From Cellulomonas sp. NTE-D12 (GTDB taxonomy: Bacteria; Actinomycetota; Actinomycetes; Actinomycetales; Cellulomonadaceae): 64,000 nt of DNA. A program made the translations under genes and the position numbers. Location of the stretch: the NCBI RefSeq assembly GCF_027923705.1, contig NZ_AP026442.1, positions 248,001-312,000 on the forward strand. Reading direction: 5' to 3'. Positions 51,671 through 60,355 of this stretch are shown in pieces; within the stretch, counting starts at the first letter, position 1; each line of letters opens with the position of its first letter. The notes beneath the pieces were generated by a model. That model was not told the origin of the DNA, did not search any database, and saw only the letters and a list, made by a program, of their open reading frames with translations.

Positions 51671-54600
51671 GCCGTCTGCGCGTAGGTCGCCGTCAGCGTC
51701 GACGTGCCGGCGGTCCACGTCGACGTCGTCGTGCCCGGCACCGTCAGCGTCGCGGTCCCGTTGCTCACCGTCGCGGTGCCCAGGCTGGTGCCGTCCCGGC
51801 TGAACGTCACCGTCCCCGCGCCCACCGTCCCCGTGCCGCCGGTCACCGTGGCGGTCAGCACGATCGGCTGGGCGGTGCCCGCCTTGAACGTGCTGGTGTC
51901 GGAGGCGAGCGTCGTCGTGCTCGCGTACCGCACGGTCACGGCGACGCCGGTGGAGGTCGACGACGCGAAGGTCGCCGTCCCGTTGAACTGCGCGGTGAAC
52001 GTGGTGCTGCCGCCGGCCCAGCCGGTGGTGCTGGGCGTCAGGACGGCCGTCCGGGTGCCGCCGCTGCTCGACACGGTGACGTCACCGAGCGAGACGCCGT
52101 CCCGGAAGAACGTGACCGTGCCGCCGGTGAGCCCGGAGGCGCTGCCCGAGGCCGGGCTGACCGTCGCCGTCAGGGTCAGGGTGTCGCCGGGGGAGATGGT
52201 GGTGGGCGACACGGCGAGCGTGGTGGTGCTCGCGGACTTGGAGAGCGTGAAGGCTGTGGTCACCTCGGACACGCTGGGGTCGGTGGTGCTCACTGACGCG
52301 GTGCTCGGCGACACCTGCCAGCCCGTCACGCTGGGCGTCACGGTGTAGTTGGACGTCCGGTCGACGTAGATCACCTCGGCACCCGTGTCGATGCCGGCGG
52401 TGCCGGAGTAGACGGTGGTCCCGGAGGCGGTGCCGTTGCTGCGCGTGATGACGAAGGGCATGGACGGCGCGCCCGACGTGGCGGAGGTCGCCGTCACCCG
52501 GACCCGCAGCTCGTCGACCGTCACCGTCACGGCCGTGTCCGTGGCCGCCACCGCGGCGGTGTACGTGCCGACGTGGCCCGCGGGGCCCGACACCGTCGCG
52601 GTCCAGGCGCCGGGTGGCACCTGGTTGAACGTCGTCGCGAACGTGGTGGTCCCGGTGCGTACCGCCGGCTGCGCCGCGAGCGCGAGGCCGCCGGACGGCG
52701 GGTTCGGCACCAACGACACCAGTGCGCCGGTCAGGTCGAAGCCCTCCGGCGACGTCACCGTCACCGTCACCTGCCGGGACACCGTGTACAGCACGATGTC
52801 CGCCGAGTAGAGCTGCCCGCCGCTCAGCGTGACCGACCTGGTGGTGGACCCGTACCCGGCCGCCGCGAACGCCAGCGAGTACGAGCCGTCCGCGATGCCG
52901 GTCAGGGTGAACGCACCGGACGCCGTGGTGGTCTGCTTCAGCACCGTCCCGCCGGAGTCCTTCAGCTGCACCGTCGCGCCGTCCAGCGCCACGGGCGCGG
53001 CCGCCCCCGCCTGCCCGGAGACGGTCCCCGTCACGGTGTTGCTGCGCACCGCGATCGGCAGGCTGAGGATGGTCGGCTCACCCGCGGCCAGCGTGATGTT
53101 GACGGTCAGCGGGGCGAACCCGCCGCCGTTGATCGCCACGGTGTACGTGCCGGGGTCGTTGCCGGTGAACACGTACAGGCCGCCGGTCGGGGCCGGCACC
53201 GGGCACGTGGTCGACGTGGACGTGGTGCAGTCCTGCGTCTTGGTGCCGTCCACCCCGATCAGCGCCACGTCCAGGGCGTTCACGGCGGTGGACGTCGGGT
53301 CGGAGGGGTCGTAGATCGTCAGCCGCAGGTCCACCGGGTTGGCCTTGAGGAGCAGGTCCTGGGTGACGTCCGCACCGGCGCCGACCGTCACGGTCACCGA
53401 CGTGGCGCCGCTGGCGAAGCTGTAGCCGGCCGCGAGCACCGTGATGTTCCACGTGCCGGCGGACAGGCCCTGCGTGGTGGTGGTGCCGGTGACCCGGTAG
53501 ACGCCCGCGGCGTCGCTGGTGGCCGTGAACGTCTGCCCGCCGGCCTGCGCGGCGCGCACCAGCACGCCGGCCAGCGTCGCGGTGACGCCGCTGGACCGTT
53601 GCACGGACACCGTGCCGCCGATCGAGCCGAGCTTGGTCACGGTCACCGGGATCGGGTCCACCTGCCCGGCGGCGACCGTCACCGAGAACGTGTCGAACTG
53701 GAAGCCCGCGGCCTGCACCAGCACCTGGTACGTCCCGCTCGGCAGCTGCCCGAACGACACCGAATTGGTACCGGGGATCGCCGTCAGCGTCACGTTGGCC
53801 GATCCGGGGCGGATCAGCGTGACCACCGGGTCCTGGACGGGGGTGCCGGGTGCGGCGCCGGTCACCACGGCCACCGTGAGGTTCCCGTAGCGCGGCAGGT
53901 CGAAGGCGACGGTCGGGTACGCGGTGGGCAGCACCGGGACGGTGAACGTCAGCGTCCGGGAGTCGAAGCCGGGCAGCGAGGCCGTCACGCGGTAGGTGCC
54001 CGGCCGCACCAGGGTGCCGCCGGCGGGGTCGGTGGGCTGCGACGGGTCCGACCAGACGAGCGTGCCGGACCCCGCGGTGCCGGAGGCGACCGCCTGCAGC
54101 CCGGCGTTGCTCGCCCCGGGCGGACCCTGCACCACCGTGAACGTGGTGCTGGCCAGCTCCGCGTCGGTCGGCGCGGGCGCGCCGGTGAACGTGATGGTGC
54201 CGTCGAAGTGCCGGCCCGTCGGCTCCAGCACCAGCGGGGACGTCAGGTCGGCGATGGTGATGTTCGACCTGATCAGCGTGCGGTACGGCGCCGGCGTGCC
54301 GGTGTACGACACCGTCACGTCGAGCTGGTCGGTCACCACGGGGAAGTACACCTGGGACGACGACGTCACGTCCGCCGGGCTGGCCACCACCTGGAACGTG
54401 CCGTCCGCGGCGGTGGTCACCTGCACCGAGGTGGTGACGGGCACCAGCCCCGAGTACCCGGTCACGCCGGTCAGCTGCACGGTGGCACCGCCCACCGGGC
54501 TGAACGCCGACGAGGTCAGCTGCGTGACCACCGTGCCGCCGAACGCGTTGCGCGGGCGCGTCAGCACCACCTGCGTGGCGATCTCCTGGTTGGTGCCCAC

Positions 54601-57600
54601 CGTCAGCACGGGCGACGAGGCCTTGAGCTGCACGGCCGACGTCGCACCCGGCGGGACGGTGGTCCACGTGACGTCGAAGCGGTAGGAGCCCGCAGGCAGG
54701 TGCGTCACGGTCACCTGGCCGTCCGCGCCCGTGGTCCACGGCGTGGTCGGCGGCGTGTAGGTGCCCGACGAGACGCGGACGGCGGTGACGACGGCGCCGG
54801 GCGCCGGCACCAGCGACGACGTGCCGCTGTCGGACAGGACGCTCACGGCGACGCGGGCGAGCCGGTCCAGCGTCGCGTCGTACCGGCGCACGTCGCCGGG
54901 GCTCAGCACGATCGACACCGGGGCGACCGGCAGGTACTCGCTGTCGCCCGGCTGCACCGACACGTCGAACTGGCCGCTGCCCAGGCGCTCGAGCGCGTAC
55001 GAGCCGTCGGGCTTGGTGCCCGCGCACTTGGCGCCGCCGGTGATGGTGCAGGTGATCGAGCCGTCGGGTGCGGTGGAGACGGCACACGGACCGAGCGGCG
55101 TGGTGGAGCCGGTGGGCCGGGCGATCACGCACGTGCCGGCGGGCACGGCGCCGACCCGCGTGAGGATGGTGCCGACGACGGACGGCGACGGGTACAGCGC
55201 CACCTGGGCCGCCTCGACGGTCTGCCCCATCGGCACCTTGACCTTGACCGTGCCGGGCTCGTAGCCGGGGACGGACACGGTCAGCGTGTACAGGCCGGGG
55301 AGCAGGCCCGTGTCGCCCGGTGCCGGGATCACGTACTCGAGGTCCGGTGCCGAGGTGACGGTGATGGTGCGGGTGGACCCGTCGGCCGCCGGCGCCGTCA
55401 TCGTCACCGTGATCTGGCAGACCTCGGGCTTGCCGCTCGGGTCGAGGCCCAGGTTGGTGCAGGTGATCTGGCCGTTGGTGCGGGCGTCGGACACCCGTCC
55501 CTTGATCACGGAGGTGGACAGCAGCCCGGAGCCGGGGATCGGCGTCATCTCCAGGTCGGCCGTGGCGGCCGAGCCGGCGACGACGGTGACGGGGGCGAAC
55601 GCCGCGAGGTGGCCGAACAGGTCCGCCGAGAGGACGTAGGTGCCGGGTGCGATGCCGTTGAACCGGAAGGTGCCGTCGGCGTCCGACGTGCTCATCGTCT
55701 TGTAGGTGTTCACGCCGTCGGTCAGCTTCAGCCCGACGCCGCCCAGCCCCGTCCCGCTCGGCTCGCGCACCGTGCCCTGCACCACGCCGGTGGACAGGTC
55801 GAGTCGCACGTCCAGCCGTGCCGCCGACGAGCCCGTGCCGAGCGTCAGCTGCGTGGTCTGCGAGGCGTAGCCAGGACCGCTGACCGTCACCGTGTAGGTG
55901 GACGGCACCGGCAGGTCGGCCAGCACGAAGGTGCCGACCTGGCCGGAGGTGACCGTCGACGCCGTGCGGGTGGTGGTGCCGTCCGTCGCCGTGACGGTCA
56001 GGCCGCCGACGCCGCCGATCGCGCCCAGCGCGTCCGGACCGGTCACCGTCCCGGCCAGCGAGGCGACTCCGTGCGACAGCGTCAGGTCGACCACCGAGCT
56101 GCCGCCCGGGCCCAGCGAGACCAGGCTCGACTGGGCGCCGTACCGGGTGGCCGCGGCCGTGACCAGGTAGGTGCTGGGCGTCGACAGGCCGGTGACCGAC
56201 CAGGAGCCGACGTTCCCCTGCGTCGCGCTGCTGGTGGTCACCACGTTGGTGCCGTCGGTGATGGTGACGGCCACACCGCCCAGGGGACCGTCGGGGCCGG
56301 TGATGTGCCCGGAGAGCTGACCGGCACCGGCGACCATCGTCACCTTGAGGGGGTTGGCCGCCGCCTGCGCACCGGTCAGCTCGAAGCGCTGGGTCTGGAA
56401 GCCCGGCTTGGAGATGGTGACCAGGTAGTTCGACTGCGCCGCCATGCCGGCGAACGCCCACGTGCCGTCGTTGAGGGACGAGGTGGTGCGGGCGCCGTCG
56501 GCGGGGCCGACAGCCTGCAGCGCGAGCGCGCCGGCGGCGACCTTGCCGAGGTCGGAGCGGTCGACGGGGGCGGACGCAAGGACGGGCGCGGCGACGACGT
56601 TGGAGACGGTGCGGGAGACGGCGTCGCTGGCGGTCTGCGCGCTGCCCTCGGCTGTGGTGGAGGAGCTGCCGGAAGAGGAGCCGCCGGACGCCGTGCCCGA
56701 CGAGGCTCCGCCCGCCGGTGCCGTGGCACCGGCCGCAGCCGGCCCGCTGTCGCCGATCAGCAGGCTGGCCGGCACCACCTCGACGCGGAAGCCGGACGGG
56801 TCCGCCGCCGTGACGATCCCGCCGATGCGGACCCCCGTCGTCGCAGCGCCGCCGCCCGACCCGCCGGCCGCACCCCCACCGGCCTTCCCGGGTGCCGCCG
56901 TGCCGCCCGTCCCGCCGGTGCCCGCCGGTGCCGGCGCCACCGCGGCCTGCCCGGCCGTCGTCGCCGACTGGCTGGCCCGGTGCGACAGCCACGGCAGCCC
57001 GACGGCCACACCGGCCACCCACAGCGCCAGCACGGCGACCATCCCCACGCCGCGCAGCACCCCGGAGGACAGCAGCGGCCGCGCCGTCAGCACCGCCTGG
57101 GTGTGCGCGGGTGCCTGGTCGCCGTGCGCGGTGACCGAGTACGCGGTGCGGGTGCGGGGCCCGACCAACCGGGGCCGGTGCACCGCCACGCGAGCCGGCA
57201 GGCGCACGGTCGCGTGCGCCGGCACGCTGACCACCTGGCTCTGCAGCTGCACGCGCAGCTGGTCCGACGCGGCGGCGTCCACCAGCACGTCCGCCGGCCG
57301 GTCACCGGTGTTGCTCAGCACCACCGCGACCCGGCGCGCCCGGACGGCGGTCGCCTCGGCCGGCTCGACGGCCAGCACCACGGTGCTCGGCGCGTCCACC
57401 ACCAGGGCGGTGTCCACCATCGTGACGCCGTCACCGGCGCCGGTCGGCACCTGCGACTGCACCGCGAGCGCGTACGGGTACGTGCCGGGCAGGGCACCGC
57501 GGGCGATGCCGATGGCGACGTCCGTCGACGCGGTGGCGTCTGCCGGGACACCGACCAGGCGTGCAGCCCGGGGACGCCAGGCGCCGTCCAGCCCGATGGC

Positions 57601-57747
57601 GGACACGGTGATGTCACGCGGACCGTCGGCCAGGTTGCGCACGTGCACGCGGACGGTGGCCTCACGGCCCGCGGGCGCGTGCGCGCCCGGCTCGACCGCC
57701 ACGCTGACGGTCGGCCTGCTCGGGTTCTGTGCGCTCTGTGCACTCAT
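51619..57747 (-). CDS. Giant membrane-anchored Ig/carboxypeptidase-regulatory-repeat protein (2042 residues)
   Basis: This is the third and longest of three tandem paralogues. Residues 1-230 form two Ig-like domains with no signal peptide. One membrane segment follows (GVGMVAVLALWVAGVAVGLPWL), then a Gly/Ala linker and more than a dozen repeats of the carboxypeptidase regulatory-like type (GxVxxxxGxPxxGAxVxxTD...PGxYxxxVxxxGY). The C-terminal 200 residues are bacterial Ig-like repeats (TVSPxSGSASGLTGGTVTFxRDGxxLG). The topology is type II or N-in, repeats out. It is probably surface-exposed or envelope-spanning; its tie to the CIS is by position. Confidence 0.85.
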   Translation of the reverse strand: MSAQSAQNPSRPTVSVAVEPGAHAPAGREATVRVHVRNLADGPRDITVSAIGLDGAWRPRAARLVGVPADATASTDVAIGIARGALPGTYPYALAVQSQVPTGAGDGVTMVDTALVVDAPSTVVLAVEPAEATAVRARRVAVVLSNTGDRPADVLVDAAASDQLRVQLQSQVVSVPAHATVRLPARVAVHRPRLVGPRTRTAYSVTAHGDQAPAHTQAVLTARPLLSSGVLRGVGMVAVLALWVAGVAVGLPWLSHRASQSATTAGQAAVAPAPAGTGGTGGTAAPGKAGGGAAGGSGGGAATTGVRIGGIVTAADPSGFRVEVVPASLLIGDSGPAAAGATAPAGGASSGTASGGSSSGSSSTTAEGSAQTASDAVSRTVSNVVAAPVLASAPVDRSDLGKVAAGALALQAVGPADGARTTSSLNDGTWAFAGMAAQSNYLVTISKPGFQTQRFELTGAQAAANPLKVTMVAGAGQLSGHITGPDGPLGGVAVTITDGTNVVTTSSATQGNVGSWSVTGLSTPSTYLVTAAATRYGAQSSLVSLGPGGSSVVDLTLSHGVASLAGTVTGPDALGAIGGVGGLTVTATDGTTTRTASTVTSGQVGTFVLADLPVPSTYTVTVSGPGYASQTTQLTLGTGSSAARLDVRLDLSTGVVQGTVREPSGTGLGGVGLKLTDGVNTYKTMSTSDADGTFRFNGIAPGTYVLSADLFGHLAAFAPVTVVAGSAATADLEMTPIPGSGLLSTSVIKGRVSDARTNGQITCTNLGLDPSGKPEVCQITVTMTAPAADGSTRTITVTSAPDLEYVIPAPGDTGLLPGLYTLTVSVPGYEPGTVKVKVPMGQTVEAAQVALYPSPSVVGTILTRVGAVPAGTCVIARPTGSTTPLGPCAVSTAPDGSITCTITGGAKCAGTKPDGSYALERLGSGQFDVSVQPGDSEYLPVAPVSIVLSPGDVRRYDATLDRLARVAVSVLSDSGTSSLVPAPGAVVTAVRVSSGTYTPPTTPWTTGADGQVTVTHLPAGSYRFDVTWTTVPPGATSAVQLKASSPVLTVGTNQEIATQVVLTRPRNAFGGTVVTQLTSSAFSPVGGATVQLTGVTGYSGLVPVTTSVQVTTAADGTFQVVASPADVTSSSQVYFPVVTDQLDVTVSYTGTPAPYRTLIRSNITIADLTSPLVLEPTGRHFDGTITFTGAPAPTDAELASTTFTVVQGPPGASNAGLQAVASGTAGSGTLVWSDPSQPTDPAGGTLVRPGTYRVTASLPGFDSRTLTFTVPVLPTAYPTVAFDLPRYGNLTVAVVTGAAPGTPVQDPVVTLIRPGSANVTLTAIPGTNSVSFGQLPSGTYQVLVQAAGFQFDTFSVTVAAGQVDPIPVTVTKLGSIGGTVSVQRSSGVTATLAGVLVRAAQAGGQTFTATSDAAGVYRVTGTTTTQGLSAGTWNITVLAAGYSFASGATSVTVTVGAGADVTQDLLLKANPVDLRLTIYDPSDPTSTAVNALDVALIGVDGTKTQDCTTSTSTTCPVPAPTGGLYVFTGNDPGTYTVAINGGGFAPLTVNITLAAGEPTILSLPIAVRSNTVTGTVSGQAGAAAPVALDGATVQLKDSGGTVLKQTTTASGAFTLTGIADGSYSLAFAAAGYGSTTRSVTLSGGQLYSADIVLYTVSRQVTVTVTSPEGFDLTGALVSLVPNPPSGGLALAAQPAVRTGTTTFATTFNQVPPGAWTATVSGPAGHVGTYTAAVAATDTAVTVTVDELRVRVTATSATSGAPSMPFVITRSNGTASGTTVYSGTAGIDTGAEVIYVDRTSNYTVTPSVTGWQVSPSTASVSTTDPSVSEVTTAFTLSKSASTTTLAVSPTTISPGDTLTLTATVSPASGSASGLTGGTVTFFRDGVSLGDVTVSSSGGTRTAVLTPSTTGWAGGSTTFTAQFNGTATFASSTSTGVAVTVRYASTTTLASDTSTFKAGTAQPIVLTATVTGGTGTVGAGTVTFSRDGTSLGTATVSNGTATLTVPGTTTSTWTAGTSTLTATYAQTATLTASTSAGVTLTITP

Positions 57748-57762
57748 GGGGCGGGTGGTCCC

Positions 57763-60354
57763 TCAGGGGATCGGGATGTCGAGCACCAGCTGCTGGCTGG
57801 GGTTCAACGTGGTCGGTGGGGACGTGGCGGCAGCGGCCGCATTGGCGGACAGCTGCACCTCGAGCAGGTAGAACTGCGGCGCGTCGACGTCGGTGAACGA
57901 GTAGTGGCCGTTGCCGTCGGTGGTGGCCGTCGCCACGGGCGGCGCCGCGGTGCCGTACTGCGAGGCCAGGTACAGCGACACGATCGCGCCGACGGTGGGC
58001 GTGCCGCGCTGGCTGACCACGCCGCTGATCGCGGCGGGGGAGACCAGCACGGGGGAGAGCCGCTGCACCTGACCGGCGGCGAGGGTGACGATGGTCGAGG
58101 TGGGCTGCGTGCCCTTGCGGCTGAACGTCACGGTGTACGTGCCCGGCGGCAGGCCCTGCATGGCGAACGTGCCGACGCTGCCGGCGGGGGTGGACGCCGA
58201 CGTGACGGTGAACTGGGCCTGCCCGGAGCTGGCGCTGATCTGCACGTTGCCCGCGGGTGTCGCCGTGCCGCCGCCGGCCGGGCTCTGCGTGACGGTGCCG
58301 ACGATCTGCGCCGTGGCCGGCCGCATCGTCACGTCCACCGCGGTCGCGCTCGCGGCCCCGGCCGTCACCGTGCCGAACCCGTCCACGCTGACCGACAGCA
58401 CCTGCGACTCCAGGTCGGAGCGGGAGAACGTCACCGTGTAGGTGCTGGGGATGTGCAGCCCGGAGATCGCCCACGAGCCGACCGGTGCACCGCTCTGCGT
58501 CACCGTCTGGCGGGTGTCGCCGCCGTCGGTGACCGTCACCGTGACCCCGCCGGTTCCGTCGGGCGTCGTGGCGGTGCCGGACAGGGTGCCCGCAGCGGCG
58601 CCCAGCGTGACGGCCACGCCGGTGAGCGTCTGGGCGGCGCCGAGGTTGAGGTTGAGGGTGGCGGGTGCGAAGCCGGGCGCGCTGACGACCACGGTGAACG
58701 TGCCCGGCGTCGGCAGGCCGCGCAGCGTGAACCCGCCGGGGGTGTCCTGCGTCAGCGTGACGGTGCGGACGGTCACCTGCCCGAACGTGGCGACCACGGT
58801 CGCCCCCGGCACCGGCCCGCCGGCGCCGGACACCACGCCGCTGATCGCCCCGTCGCCGTCCAGCAGCTGCACCTGGATGCCCGTCCGGTCCTCGCCGGCG
58901 GCGACGTCGAGGCGCTGCACCTGGGTGCTGTAGCCCGTCTTCGTCGTCACCAGGTCGTACACCGCCGGGGACGGCACCTGGTCCAGCACGAAGGTGCCGT
59001 CCGCCCCCACCGGGACGCTGCGCACCACCGCGCCGGACGTCGCACCCGCCGGCGCCTCCCCGGGTGGCGGCGTCACCTTGCCGGCCAGCGGCGCGGTGTC
59101 CAGCGGCAGCTCCAGCCGCACCACGGCACCGGCCAGGTCGGTGCCGGTCACCGTCCCGGACACCGTCGCCGGCACGCCGCCCACCACCGCGACCAGGTCG
59201 GTCACGTCCTGCCCGGCCGCCAGCGGCACCAGCTGCGCCTTCGCCTGCGCCGAGGCCGCCGGGTACCAGACCTCGCTGAACCCGGCGGCGCGGAACCGCA
59301 GCAGGTACGAGCCGGCGGGCAGCGAGCCGATGTGGAACGCCCCGGCCGAGTCGGTCGCCGTGCTGGCCACCGGCGTGGTGGCGTCCGCCTGGTCGAACGC
59401 GTCCACGGACACCGCCGCGACCCCGTCGCCGGTCGACAGCAGCCGCACCTGACCGCCGAGGGCGGACGTGCCGGTGGTCGTCTTCTGGTCCCGGGCCTGC
59501 GCCACCTGCAGCGCGACGTCCCGGTCGGCCGCCGACCGCTGCACCACGCCGCCCAGCGCGGTGGTGATCACGGCCGCGAACAGGGAGATCGCCACCACCA
59601 GGCCGACCATCGCCAGCAGCCCGCGGCCCAGCAGCGGCTTCTGCACGAAGACGCCGACGGCCGCCGGCGGGGAGGCGGGGCGCCGGCCGAGCGGGTCGGC
59701 ACCGTCCCGGGCGGCCCGCTCGACGGCCGCCGCCACGTCCCACGTGCCGAGCTGCGCCGGCAGCGGCGGGCGCTCGGCCAGCCGCAGCTCGAACGACCGC
59801 GGCTCCGGCGAGCCGACCAGCGGCCGCTTCGCCGTCGTCCGCAGCTGCGTCACCAGCCGCTCGCCGGGGCTGAGGTGGAACTCGGGTGGGTCGAAGGTGA
59901 ACCGGACGGCCTTCTCCGGGTCGCTGCCGACGACCGCGCCGTCCACCGCGGTGTTGCCGTTGTTCTCCACGGCCACCGCGAACGCCGCCGACCGTCCGCC
60001 GGTCGCCACCGTCGGCTCCAGGCTGACGTCCACCCGCGGCGCGCCCGCGACGTCGATCACCAGCTCCTCGACGCCGGTGCGCCCCGGGCCGGTCAGCTCG
60101 CGCACCTGCACGGCCATCCGCCGCTCACCGGCCGGCAGCTCTGCGGGGAGGTCGAGCGTCAGCGTCAGCGTGGTGCTCTCGCCGGGGAACAGCGTCGGCT
60201 CGGCGGTGTCCGTGCGGACCCAGGCCGGGTCGACGCCGAGGCAGCGCAAGGAGTACCCGCTGATCACGTCGTCCGTGTTGGTGATGGTCACCAGCACGGT
60301 GCTCGGGGCGCCGGCGACGGCGCTGAGGCGGCGCGGGGCCAGGTCGACGCGCAT
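57763..60354 (-). CDS. Membrane-anchored Ig/carboxypeptidase-regulatory-repeat protein (863 residues)
   Basis: This is the second paralogue. Two N-terminal Ig-like domains (about 1-185) precede one membrane segment at about 250-275 (GRGLLAMVGLVVAISLFAAVITTALGG). Then come about seven carboxypeptidase-regulatory-like repeats ending in DAPQFYLLEVQ. The ATG lies one base beyond the previous stop (TGACATG). No peptidase catalytic site is present, so the repeats are structural. The same domain order as its neighbours points to local duplication. Confidence 0.85.
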   Translation of the reverse strand: MRVDLAPRRLSAVAGAPSTVLVTITNTDDVISGYSLRCLGVDPAWVRTDTAEPTLFPGESTTLTLTLDLPAELPAGERRMAVQVRELTGPGRTGVEELVIDVAGAPRVDVSLEPTVATGGRSAAFAVAVENNGNTAVDGAVVGSDPEKAVRFTFDPPEFHLSPGERLVTQLRTTAKRPLVGSPEPRSFELRLAERPPLPAQLGTWDVAAAVERAARDGADPLGRRPASPPAAVGVFVQKPLLGRGLLAMVGLVVAISLFAAVITTALGGVVQRSAADRDVALQVAQARDQKTTTGTSALGGQVRLLSTGDGVAAVSVDAFDQADATTPVASTATDSAGAFHIGSLPAGSYLLRFRAAGFSEVWYPAASAQAKAQLVPLAAGQDVTDLVAVVGGVPATVSGTVTGTDLAGAVVRLELPLDTAPLAGKVTPPPGEAPAGATSGAVVRSVPVGADGTFVLDQVPSPAVYDLVTTKTGYSTQVQRLDVAAGEDRTGIQVQLLDGDGAISGVVSGAGGPVPGATVVATFGQVTVRTVTLTQDTPGGFTLRGLPTPGTFTVVVSAPGFAPATLNLNLGAAQTLTGVAVTLGAAAGTLSGTATTPDGTGGVTVTVTDGGDTRQTVTQSGAPVGSWAISGLHIPSTYTVTFSRSDLESQVLSVSVDGFGTVTAGAASATAVDVTMRPATAQIVGTVTQSPAGGGTATPAGNVQISASSGQAQFTVTSASTPAGSVGTFAMQGLPPGTYTVTFSRKGTQPTSTIVTLAAGQVQRLSPVLVSPAAISGVVSQRGTPTVGAIVSLYLASQYGTAAPPVATATTDGNGHYSFTDVDAPQFYLLEVQLSANAAAAATSPPTTLNPSQQLVLDIPIP

Positions 60355-60355
60355 G